Both the position numbers and the translations under genes were made by a program. From positions 1 through 42,510 of the forward strand of contig JAGFCB010000003.1 in the NCBI GenBank assembly GCA_022394775.1: 42,510 nucleotides of DNA, given 5' to 3'. Source of the stretch: Candidatus Poribacteria bacterium. Its GTDB lineage: Bacteria > Poribacteria > WGA-4E > WGA-3G. Shown piece by piece: positions 15,097 through 21,337 of the stretch (positions within the stretch are counted from its first letter, which is position 1; each line of letters starts with the position of its first letter). The notes under the pieces were generated by a model. That model had not been told where the DNA came from, did no database searches, and saw only the letters and a program-made list of their open reading frames with translations.

Positions 15097-15154
15097 TTGA
15101 AACAACGCCGTGCAATTGAATTTGATTCATATTAAAAATGGAGTACCCAATTTG

Positions 15155-15745
15155 ATGGATTTCAAACAAGCATTAGACAACAAAGTCGCAGATTACGATT
15201 TACTCAACCATCCCTTCTATCAAGCGTGGAGTGCCGGCGAGTTGCCAATCGAGGCCCTGCAGTCTTATGCCCGTGAATACGGTGCCCTTATCTCTATGAT
15301 GCCAAAGGGATGGGAGACGCTCAACGATGCTGAGATCGCAGCGGAAGAAACAGAACACATTGATATGTGGGCTGATTTTGCCGATGGGCTTGACACGACC
15401 GTCTCTGAAGCACAGATTCCAGAAGTCAAAGCACTGCTTGAGACCACAGATAAACTCTTCTCCGAACCGACGACTGCGCTTGGTGCACTCTATGCCTTTG
15501 AGGTACAGCAACCGGCAACGGCACAATCAAAACTCGCTGGGTTGAAAGAATTCTATCAACTTCCTGAAACGGTTGAACCCTATTTTGAGACGCATTCGCA
15601 CAACGAGCATGAGGCAGAGAAACTGCTTGCGTACATCGGCACGTTGCCATCGGAATCTCACGCTACTGTCGTGCAGGCATGTGAACAAATGAGTGTCGCC
15701 TTGTGGGATGCACTCACGGGAATTCATGATGCCGAATGCGCATGA
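15155..15745 (+). CDS. CADD / TenA-like heme-oxygenase-fold protein
   Basis: This protein, 196 residues from ATG 15155, resembles the CADD family (heme-oxygenase-like, diiron), proposed to supply p-aminobenzoate for folate in Chlamydia, and TenA-like proteins. It opens with LLNHPFYQAWSAGELPIEAL, followed by YAREYGAL, ETEHIDMW (candidate Glu and His ligands) and SHNEHEAEKLL (His ligands). Start 15155 fits the family; an in-frame GTG at 15110 would add 15 residues. GGAG lies 12 bases upstream of the ATG. First gene of a tight operon through 18290; it overlaps the next gene by 20 bases. Confidence 0.75.
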   Translation: MDFKQALDNKVADYDLLNHPFYQAWSAGELPIEALQSYAREYGALISMMPKGWETLNDAEIAAEETEHIDMWADFADGLDTTVSEAQIPEVKALLETTDKLFSEPTTALGALYAFEVQQPATAQSKLAGLKEFYQLPETVEPYFETHSHNEHEAEKLLAYIGTLPSESHATVVQACEQMSVALWDALTGIHDAECA

Positions 15746-16127
15746 TGTCGTGACATCATATTTTGATGCACTCATTGCCAGAGATGCTGAAACCCTCATT
15801 GAAATGATGCTCCCTGCCACACACTACGTCAAGATCGGTACCGATGCAGACGAGGTTGTTAAGGGCAGCACAGAAATCGCGGCGTATTATCGAAATCATG
15901 TCGCGAGTACTGAGGATTTCAGCATTACTTTTATCAATCTTGATGTGCAGGAGCGTAGCGATATTGCCTGGTTCTATACGCGCCAAATCTGGAAACTTAA
16001 ATGGCAAGGCGCGCCGGAGGAATTCGTGATGCGAATGACGGGTGTCTTGGAAAAAATAGATGACTTGTGGAAGTTCGCGCAGATTCATGCCTCGATCGGT
16101 GTATCGACAACGGAGAACAAACTATGA
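15726..16127 (+). CDS. SnoaL-like (NTF2-fold) protein
   Basis: The 133-residue product begins MMPNAHDVVTSYFDALIARD, the typical first helix of SnoaL/NTF2-fold proteins, then has ATHYVKIG and a strand-rich second half (DIAWFYTRQIWKLKW, GVLEKIDDLWKFAQIHASI). The family includes small isomerases, dehydratases and binding proteins, so no precise function is claimed. The start is inside the CADD gene (overlap 20 bases); the adjacent ATG at 15729 is equally possible. The stop overlaps the next start as ATGA, implying translational coupling. Confidence 0.7.
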   Translation: MMPNAHDVVTSYFDALIARDAETLIEMMLPATHYVKIGTDADEVVKGSTEIAAYYRNHVASTEDFSITFINLDVQERSDIAWFYTRQIWKLKWQGAPEEFVMRMTGVLEKIDDLWKFAQIHASIGVSTTENKL

Positions 16128-16405
16128 TTGCCCTTTCTAAAGAAATTCAAAAAGCAGTCCGAGCCGCTAAGAAAGAACCCGTGCGGTTGGTGGATCCAGA
16201 AACAAACGTGGAATATGTTGTGGTCTCTGTAGAAACGTTTGAACGGATGCGAAAAGGCGTATACTACGACGACAGTCCAATAACAGAAGAGGAACGAACA
16301 GCCTTACTTGTTGAGATGGGTCTCAGTATTGGTTGGGATGATCCAGAGATGGACGTTTATAACGACATGATTCCACGGAGGGATGATGAGAGCTCAACGC
16401 GGTGA
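16124..16405 (+). CDS. Small Phd/YefM-like putative antitoxin-type protein
   Basis: The 93-residue protein opens IALSKEIQKAVRAAKKEPVR and continues LVDPETNVEYVVVSVETFER, a pattern shared by many small proteins annotated as antitoxin-like (Phd/YefM-type fold) in Planctomycetes and Poribacteria. The C-terminal half is acidic (DDSPITEEERTALLVEMG). GGAG at 16112-16115 precedes ATG 16124. No cognate toxin is adjacent; the next gene is a HAD protein. Function is uncertain, and a MazEF-type locus lies two genes downstream. Confidence 0.6.
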   Translation: MIALSKEIQKAVRAAKKEPVRLVDPETNVEYVVVSVETFERMRKGVYYDDSPITEEERTALLVEMGLSIGWDDPEMDVYNDMIPRRDDESSTR

Positions 16406-17132
16406 TATGGAGAAACCATTGCAAATCTCAGTGATCTCTTTTGATGGCGACATGACTTTATGGGATTTTCTACAGGTCATGCGCTATTCGCTCAAGCAAA
16501 CATTGACAGAACTGCAAAGACAGGTTCCAACCCAACGCGCTTTAGAACTTACAGTCGAAAAAATGGTTGCAATCCGCGACCAATTGGCTGAAGAGGTGAA
16601 AGGTGAAGTCTGGAGTCTGCTGGAAATCAGACGGCGTGCGTTTGAAAGGACGCTTGAACACGTCGGGCATCCCGATACGGATCTCGCTGCGCATCTGGAC
16701 GCGATATACCGTAAACATCGTTTTGAAGATATTGAGTTGTACCCTGATGTCATCCCGACCTTTGATGCTTTGGCTCCGCATTTCAAGTTGGGATTGCTTT
16801 CAAACGGAAACACCTATCCTGAACGTTGTGGCCTCGACGGACGGTTCGCATTTGTCGTCTTCTCCCAAGATGTACAGGTTGAGAAACCGGATCCAAAAAT
16901 CTTTCAGATCACAGCAGAGAGAGCCGGTTGTGAACTGAGTCAAATGCTGCATGTAGGGGATTCCCTTAGAAACGATGTTATGGGAGCAAAAAATGTTGGC
17001 GCGCCCACTGTCTGGCTCAACCGAGAAGCGGTTCCAAACGATACAGATATTCAACCCGATTACGAAGTCTCATCATTGACTGAAATTCCTGAAATACTGG
17101 GGCTCAGGAGGAAGAATAAAACATGTCAGTAA
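16383..17132 (+). CDS. HAD-superfamily hydrolase
   Basis: The product (249 residues) has all four HAD motifs: motif I FDGDMTLWDF with nucleophile and acid Asp, motif II LLSNGNTYP, motif III Lys in VEKPDPKIF, motif IV HVGDSLRNDVMGA. A helical cap (about 40-110) lies after motif I, as in subclass I phosphatases and dehalogenases. It is probably a phosphatase of a small metabolite. Start 16383 or 16386 lies next to GGAGGG; ATG 16407, just after the previous stop, is a plausible alternative. The 3' end overlaps the next gene by 10 bases. Confidence 0.82.
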   Translation: MMRAQRGDMEKPLQISVISFDGDMTLWDFLQVMRYSLKQTLTELQRQVPTQRALELTVEKMVAIRDQLAEEVKGEVWSLLEIRRRAFERTLEHVGHPDTDLAAHLDAIYRKHRFEDIELYPDVIPTFDALAPHFKLGLLSNGNTYPERCGLDGRFAFVVFSQDVQVEKPDPKIFQITAERAGCELSQMLHVGDSLRNDVMGAKNVGAPTVWLNREAVPNDTDIQPDYEVSSLTEIPEILGLRRKNKTCQ

Positions 17133-17422
17133 AAACAATTTCGCGAGAAAGAGATCCAGTTGAGGATATGTTTTGGGTGTTTGCGATCCATTACCAAATC
17201 CTTTTGATGTTGAAATCGGACGTAGGCATTAACGTAGATGATTTGAATGCAGGCATCAAAACTGGGGTTCCGAATCGTAGTATTCCGGAGGAGGCATATT
17301 CACCGGTAAACGTAAGTAAGCCGACTTATACGCTAACAGACCTGCTCGCCCAAATCACGGAAGATAACTTGCACGATGAGATTGACACCGGGCCTGCAGT
17401 CAGATACCTGTCGCGACCTTAG
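17123..17422 (+). CDS. MazE-type antitoxin-like protein of a decayed toxin-antitoxin module
   Basis: The 99-residue product ends with a MazE-type toxin-binding tail, LTDLLAQITEDNLHDEIDTG followed by PAV, which aligns with the tail of the 17527 protein. After PAV the intact ending GNEVW is replaced by RYLSRP, and the frame stops at 17422. The N-terminal half (MSVKTISRERDPVEDMF...) shows no AbrB-like DNA-binding domain. AGGAGG at 17107-17112 precedes the ATG, and the gene overlaps the HAD gene by 10 bases. Its cognate toxin is reduced to the relic at 17404-17475. Confidence 0.65.
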   Translation: MSVKTISRERDPVEDMFWVFAIHYQILLMLKSDVGINVDDLNAGIKTGVPNRSIPEEAYSPVNVSKPTYTLTDLLAQITEDNLHDEIDTGPAVRYLSRP

Positions 17423-17475
17423 AAGAGGTGTGGGAAAAAATTGAACTGCTGTTAAAGATTCCGAGAGAACGTTGA
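17404..17475 (+). pseudogene. C-terminal relic of a MazF/PemK toxin
   Basis: In the +2 frame relative to the 17123 gene, 24 codons read IPVATLEEVWEKIELLLKIP then RER and TGA. This aligns with the C-terminus of the intact toxin at 17907 (ETLEEVLETLSMLLEIP). In the intact module the toxin is likewise in the +2 frame of its antitoxin. An internal deletion from the antitoxin-toxin junction to near the toxin C-terminus explains both facts. Confidence 0.7.
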
Positions 17476-17526
17476 TATTCTACTTCAATGTACGCTAAAA
17501 TCTTAACATGCAAGGAGGAAAATATC

Positions 17527-17913
17527 ATGTCCACAAAAGTAATATCTTTGCAAGAATGTCTGATTATTTTTGCATATATCAAATTTTTAGCATCGCCTAA
17601 CCGTAAAGAAGAAAAACCTGTTCCGGAGGGCGAAAAGGTAAATCCAGAAAAGCCGCATCGTGCTGAAAGAGTGAATCGTCCTATAAAGCGGCCCCGCCGG
17701 AAACTCACAGAAGTTTTAGCACAAGCACCTGAACATAACGAACATAATGAGAATATTGGTTCTGTTCCTGCCAAGCCGCATCGTGCTGAAAGAGTGAATC
17801 GTCCTATAAAGCGGCCCCGTCGGAAACTCACAGAAGTTTTAGCACAAGCACCTGAACATAACGAGTACAATGAAGTTGACACTGGATGTCCAGTGGGTAA
17901 TGAAGTATGGTAG
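17527..17913 (+). CDS. MazE-type antitoxin-like protein with tandemly duplicated toxin-binding tail
   Basis: The 128-residue product has a short hydrophobic N-terminal region (about 4-24) and then two 41-residue repeats. Each contains KPHRAERVNRPIKRPRRK (strongly basic) followed by LTEVLAQAPEHNE. The second ends VDTGCPVGNEVW, the usual terminus of MazE antitoxins; the equivalent in the first is degenerate (NIGSVPA). No AbrB domain is evident; the basic stretches could bind nucleic acid (inference). AAGGAGG at 17512-17518 fixes the start. It overlaps the toxin start (ATG 17907) by 7 bases, the usual coupling of antitoxin and toxin. Confidence 0.75.
   Translation: MSTKVISLQECLIIFAYIKFLASPNRKEEKPVPEGEKVNPEKPHRAERVNRPIKRPRRKLTEVLAQAPEHNEHNENIGSVPAKPHRAERVNRPIKRPRRKLTEVLAQAPEHNEYNEVDTGCPVGNEVW
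17650..17895 (+). repeat. Two 123-bp in-frame tandem repeats inside the antitoxin gene
   Basis: Units 17650-17772 and 17773-17895 differ at only one base over about the first 95 positions and diverge at their 3' ends. The period of 123 bases (41 codons) preserves the frame. High identity indicates a recent duplication. Confidence 0.85.
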
Positions 17914-18290
17914 TATCAACAGGGTACGACCGGAGTTATTTACCGGTAGCTGGCGATGTAGTCCAGATTGACTTCGACCCGCAAGCAGGAGATGAGATTA
18001 CGAAGCGTCGTCCTGCTCTTGTTATCTCTCCCTGGGCGTTTAACGTGCATACCAGAAACTTGGCTGTGATGTGTCCAATCACAAGCAGGATGAAAGAAGA
18101 TCCTTTCGCCGTCTCGATCCCGGAGGGGCTGCAGGTACAGGGTGTTATCCGGGTTGATCAGATTAAAAGCATGGACTGGCGAGTGAGAAAAGCCGAATAC
18201 TTGTGTTATTTGCCTGATGAGACATTAGAAGAGGTGTTAGAAACACTTTCAATGCTTCTGGAAATACCAGACTTTATTTCCGATTATTAG
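17907..18290 (+). CDS. MazF/PemK-family toxin (endoribonuclease)
   Basis: The 127-residue protein shows the MazF/PemK fold: GDVVQIDFDPQAGDEITKRR, PALVISPWAFN, LAVMCPITSRMKEDPFAVSI, GVIRVDQIKSMDW. Such proteins are sequence-specific mRNA interferases; the Arg in the ITKRRPALV loop and the Thr-Ser in PITSR are the usual catalytic positions. The gene starts inside the antitoxin gene and closes the operon beginning at 15155. The C-terminus is homologous to the relic at 17404-17475. The neutralising partner should be the 17527 protein. Confidence 0.88.
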   Translation: MVVSTGYDRSYLPVAGDVVQIDFDPQAGDEITKRRPALVISPWAFNVHTRNLAVMCPITSRMKEDPFAVSIPEGLQVQGVIRVDQIKSMDWRVRKAEYLCYLPDETLEEVLETLSMLLEIPDFISDY

Positions 18291-18319
18291 TCTCAGGATC
18301 TACAGTCCATAAAAACATC

Positions 18320-18349
18320 TTGCCCAAAACCCTCTCTTTATGCTACTAT
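18320..18349 (+). promoter_or_regulatory. Putative promoter giving a near-leaderless transcript
   Basis: TTGCCC (18320-18325), an 18-base spacer and TACTAT (18344-18349). The ATG at 18357 is 8 bases after the -10 box, where transcription would begin, and no Shine-Dalgarno sequence is present. Weaker than the promoter at 1465-1493. Confidence 0.35.
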
Positions 18350-18356
18350 AGTAAAC

Positions 18357-19256
18357 ATGGAGCGCACAAACGGCGTTACAGCGAAAAACATTCTAAATAT
18401 CACAAAGTCGAGCGAATCTCGCATTGCACTGGTAAAAAGCAACACGCCAGAGGCTTTCCAAAAGTTGTGTCAAGATTATTGGACTTGGCATTTCGACGAA
18501 TCGTTGTCTGATGCCGCTCGATTATTGCTAAGTGTGGATCTCGGTTGGGAGACGACACCGCAGCTCACAACACCACCAGTCGGTGAAGTTATTTCGCCAC
18601 TCGGCTATGCACTTGCATACGAGGATAAAGAAATCCGAGATGCTGCACTACACGTATTAGATGCAACTGTTGATATTCCTACAGGGACAGCCTATATCGG
18701 CGAAGAGAATGCCCCGCTTGAGATGGATGCGTTTGAGATTGGGGTCTACCCTGTAACCAATGCGCAATATCAACGGTTTGTTCGGGAAACAGGACACACA
18801 CCGCCGCAGGATTGGATGGATGGTAGTTATCCTGAAAACAGAGGCGATCATCCTGTCGTCTGGGTGACGTGTGAAGATGCTGAGGCGTATGCCCGTTATG
18901 TCGATGGTAGATTGCTAACGTTCGCAGAATGGCAGTACGCAGCACGGGGTCCCGATGATAGACTTTTCCCGTGGGGATATGAGATTGACAAGCCGCGATG
19001 CAACACCGCAGAACTCGGCGCAGGGACGACAACGCCAGTCATTAGTTTCAGGGACGGCATGAGTCCGTTCGGCTGCTACGACATGATCGGCAATGTCTGG
19101 GAGTGGACAGACACACCTTATGACGATGAAGGGAATTTTCGTGTGGCATGTGGTGGTGCATGGTATTACAACCACGACTATAGCACCTGTACGAGTTACG
19201 ATTTCTTTAGCAACGGGTATGCGGAATTTGTGATTGGATTCCGCATCGCACGCTGA
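18357..19256 (+). CDS. FGE-sulfatase (SUMF1) domain protein
   Basis: The protein has 299 residues. The C-terminal two thirds (from about residue 100) is a formylglycine-generating-enzyme/SUMF1-like domain: PTGTAYIGEE, FEIGVYPVTNAQYQRFVRET, HPVVWVTCEDAEAYARY, LLTFAEWQYAARG, FGCYDMIGNVWEWTDTP, VACGGAWYYN, FVIGFRIAR. Family members either convert sulfatase Cys to formylglycine or serve as binding or C-type-lectin-like modules. The catalytic Cys pair of true FGE is not evident in the usual C-terminal spacing, so sulfatase activation should not be assumed. The N-terminal 90 residues are helical and unassigned. No sulfatase gene is in the window. Confidence 0.82.
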   Translation: MERTNGVTAKNILNITKSSESRIALVKSNTPEAFQKLCQDYWTWHFDESLSDAARLLLSVDLGWETTPQLTTPPVGEVISPLGYALAYEDKEIRDAALHVLDATVDIPTGTAYIGEENAPLEMDAFEIGVYPVTNAQYQRFVRETGHTPPQDWMDGSYPENRGDHPVVWVTCEDAEAYARYVDGRLLTFAEWQYAARGPDDRLFPWGYEIDKPRCNTAELGAGTTTPVISFRDGMSPFGCYDMIGNVWEWTDTPYDDEGNFRVACGGAWYYNHDYSTCTSYDFFSNGYAEFVIGFRIAR

Positions 19257-19274
19257 GGGTATAGGAAAAGACGG

Positions 19275-19832
19275 ATGAAAGATAATAAAACCGATGCAGA
19301 AAATGCCTTAGTGCCTGACGATTCTGCAGTGTCCTCAAGTGATACACAAAAGAAACTCATACAACGCGGGCAAGTTGATATCCACACGCATCAGACCGCC
19401 GCGGGATACTTGAAAGACGGCGCGGATGCCCTAAACGCTCGGAACTACCCTAAAGCAATTGAAGCGTTTCAAGAGGCGATTCAACACAACCAAGCGTCAG
19501 CAGAGGCACACTTTCACCTCGGTTTAGCGCGTTTTATGCTCGGTGATTATGAAAAAGCGATAGATGCCTACAAAATGGCGGTAGCATGCGAGCCAAGCGA
19601 ACCGACTGCACACCTCAATCTCGCTGCAACCTATCGCTTGCTCAAACGCTACGACGAAGCGATTGAAGTCTACACACGTGCCATCAGTTTTCTACCGAAT
19701 CACCCGGAATTGCATTCTGAACTTGGGAAAGTTTATACATTTCAGGGAAAGCGACGTGAAGCAGTCAACGCATACAAGACAGCAATACAAATCAAGTTGA
19801 AACTACAATTGGATTCTGACGGGAACCCGTAA
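19275..19832 (+). CDS. TPR repeat protein
   Basis: The 185-residue protein begins with an acidic, probably disordered N-terminus (1-42) and then carries four tetratricopeptide repeats (about 48-180), for example YPKAIEAFQEAIQHNQASAE, YEKAIDAYKMAVACEPSEPT and YDEAIEVYTRAISFLPNHPE. There is no signal peptide, so a cytoplasmic protein-interaction role is likely. It lies 18 bases after the FGE-domain gene and is probably co-transcribed. The 110-bp repeats begin 10 bases after its stop. Confidence 0.82.
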   Translation: MKDNKTDAENALVPDDSAVSSSDTQKKLIQRGQVDIHTHQTAAGYLKDGADALNARNYPKAIEAFQEAIQHNQASAEAHFHLGLARFMLGDYEKAIDAYKMAVACEPSEPTAHLNLAATYRLLKRYDEAIEVYTRAISFLPNHPELHSELGKVYTFQGKRREAVNAYKTAIQIKLKLQLDSDGNP

Positions 19833-19842
19833 GTGCAACCAT

Positions 19843-20089
19843 TACCCTCACCGAACCGCAAGGAACATTCACGGCAGTTGCAGGCGACCGCAAATGTAGT
19901 CCTAAGCAACGCGCCGGGACGGGTCTACGGAGCGGGACGTTTTTGATACATGTACCCTCACCGAACCGCAAGGAACATTCAGGGTAGTTGCAGGTGACCC
20001 CAAATGTAGTCCCAAGCAACGCGCCGGGACGGGTCTACGGAGCGGGACGTTTTTGATACGTGTACCCTCATCGAACCGCAAGGAAAATT
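19843..20089 (+). repeat. 110-bp tandem repeats ending at the sigma-factor ribosome-binding site
   Basis: Two full 110-base units (19843-19952, 19953-20062) and a partial third (from 20063) are nearly identical. Each opens TACCCTCACCGAACCGCAAG and closes with CTACGGAGCGGGACGTTTTT. The partial third unit supplies the AAGGAA Shine-Dalgarno sequence of the sigma gene at 20096. No open frame is conserved across the units, so a noncoding RNA or leader element is likely. Confidence 0.75.
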
Positions 20090-20095
20090 AAAAAG
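20038..20095 (+). promoter_or_regulatory. Shared bipartite 5' leader element, copy 1
   Basis: CGGAGCGGGACGTT followed about 20 bases later by CGAACCGCAAGGAA, 58 bases from the first box to the ATG at 20096. The same arrangement precedes the gene at 23906. Confidence 0.5.
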
Positions 20096-20683
20096 ATGTT
20101 TGTTTCGGATGAAGATTTGATGATGAAATGCCGTAATGGAGATATGAGTGCATTTGAGTTGTTAGTGCGGCGGTATCAAAACCCGCTGATTAACTACATT
20201 CACCGCTCCATCGACGACTATCATCGCGCCGAAGACCTCTCCCAAGAAACGTTTCTCCGAGTCTTCAAGAGCGCGAACCGCTATGAACCGACCGCGTCGT
20301 TCAAAAGTTGGCTCTATACAATCGCCACTAATTTGTGTCGCAACGAAATTCGCAACCGCTCGCGCCGGAATACCTATTACTTGGAAGACCTTGTTGAGGA
20401 AGGCGAGAATATTCACGATACTGAGATCATGCGGGATACACGTTATCTGCCGGAGCTGCTACTCGAGAAAAAGGAACAGAGACAGATTATCCGTAAAGCA
20501 CTCGCGCAGTTACCAGAGAATCAGCGTATCGCATTGACGCTGATTACATATCAAGACTTGCGGTATGAAGAGGTCGCCGATATTCTCGGATGTTCGGTGG
20601 GTGCTGTTAAAGCGTTGATTCACCGCGCTCGACAAAACATGAAAAAATTGCTCGTCAAAGCCGGAATAGGAGTGCATCCATGA
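20096..20683 (+). CDS. ECF (RpoE-type) RNA polymerase sigma factor
   Basis: The 195-residue protein has sigma region 2 (FELLVRRYQNPLINYIHRSI, AEDLSQETFLRVFKSANRY, FKSWLYTIATNLCRNEIRNR) and region 4 (LPENQRIALTLITYQDLRYE, EVADILGCSVGAVKALIHRA). Unlike the sigma protein at 1873 it has no C-terminal extension. Start 20096 follows AAGGAA; an in-frame ATG at 20060 lies inside the repeat. The stop overlaps the start of the anti-sigma gene by 4 bases, indicating translational coupling. Confidence 0.9.
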   Translation: MFVSDEDLMMKCRNGDMSAFELLVRRYQNPLINYIHRSIDDYHRAEDLSQETFLRVFKSANRYEPTASFKSWLYTIATNLCRNEIRNRSRRNTYYLEDLVEEGENIHDTEIMRDTRYLPELLLEKKEQRQIIRKALAQLPENQRIALTLITYQDLRYEEVADILGCSVGAVKALIHRARQNMKKLLVKAGIGVHP

Positions 20684-21264
20684 AAAAATATAGACAGACC
20701 AAACTCCCAGATGCATATAACTCGGAATGTGAGGCACTCCTTGCGAGTCCAGATGAACTCTCCGCTTACATTGACAAAGAGTTACCCGCATGGAAACGCC
20801 ATCTCATCCGGCGGCATCTGAAAAAATGTGAGACCTGTGCGTATCATCTGCAACGCCTACAACAGACCGACGACTTTCTCCGTCATTCCGGAGAGATAGA
20901 AGTCTCTGAAGATTTCTTAAGTGGTGTAATGGCGCGCGTGTCAGAGGTCGCAGAACATCAACGACAGCAGGCATCGCTCTGGTCTCGAGTCGGACAGTTC
21001 ATTGAAGCACATTTAGGGCGGGTGCGTCCGCTTTCAATGTTGATTGGTAACCTTCGCTACAATATTCGGACGCGGAGTCCAGTTTATATCTTTATGCTAA
21101 CTTTCGCGGTCTTTACGATGGTAGGGGTGACGCTTTACCCACCTTCGAGTGATAAGTTGGTGGAGAGATCGCGTGAACTTGATGCTGAGAAGTTAATTTC
21201 CTTTGAAGTGATTCAGTACGAACCGCCTAAGCGTTTACTTACGACCTACCTTCAAGGCGAGTAA
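20680..21264 (+). CDS. Zinc-containing anti-sigma factor, membrane-anchored
   Basis: The 194-residue protein carries a ZAS-type zinc motif His46-x3-Cys50-x2-Cys53 (RRHLKKCETCAYHL) in the N-terminal domain, preceded by DELSAYIDKELP, the usual zf-HC2 helix. A single transmembrane segment lies at about 137-155 (VYIFMLTFAVFTMVGVTLYP), with a short outer tail. It should bind the ECF sigma factor encoded just upstream and release it on a signal. The double-vWA protein downstream may be part of the same pathway. Confidence 0.88.
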   Translation: MKKYRQTKLPDAYNSECEALLASPDELSAYIDKELPAWKRHLIRRHLKKCETCAYHLQRLQQTDDFLRHSGEIEVSEDFLSGVMARVSEVAEHQRQQASLWSRVGQFIEAHLGRVRPLSMLIGNLRYNIRTRSPVYIFMLTFAVFTMVGVTLYPPSSDKLVERSRELDAEKLISFEVIQYEPPKRLLTTYLQGE

Positions 21265-21337
21265 GTCGTATTTTCGAGGCGTATGTTCCTATCTGATTGA
21301 TGAAGTCCTGCCGTAACACGGGATATTGGAGTTGAAA

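Noticed and set aside
19843..20089. Tandem repeats considered as a CRISPR array
   Set aside because: Units of 110 bases are contiguous and nearly identical throughout, with no variable spacers and no cas genes nearby.
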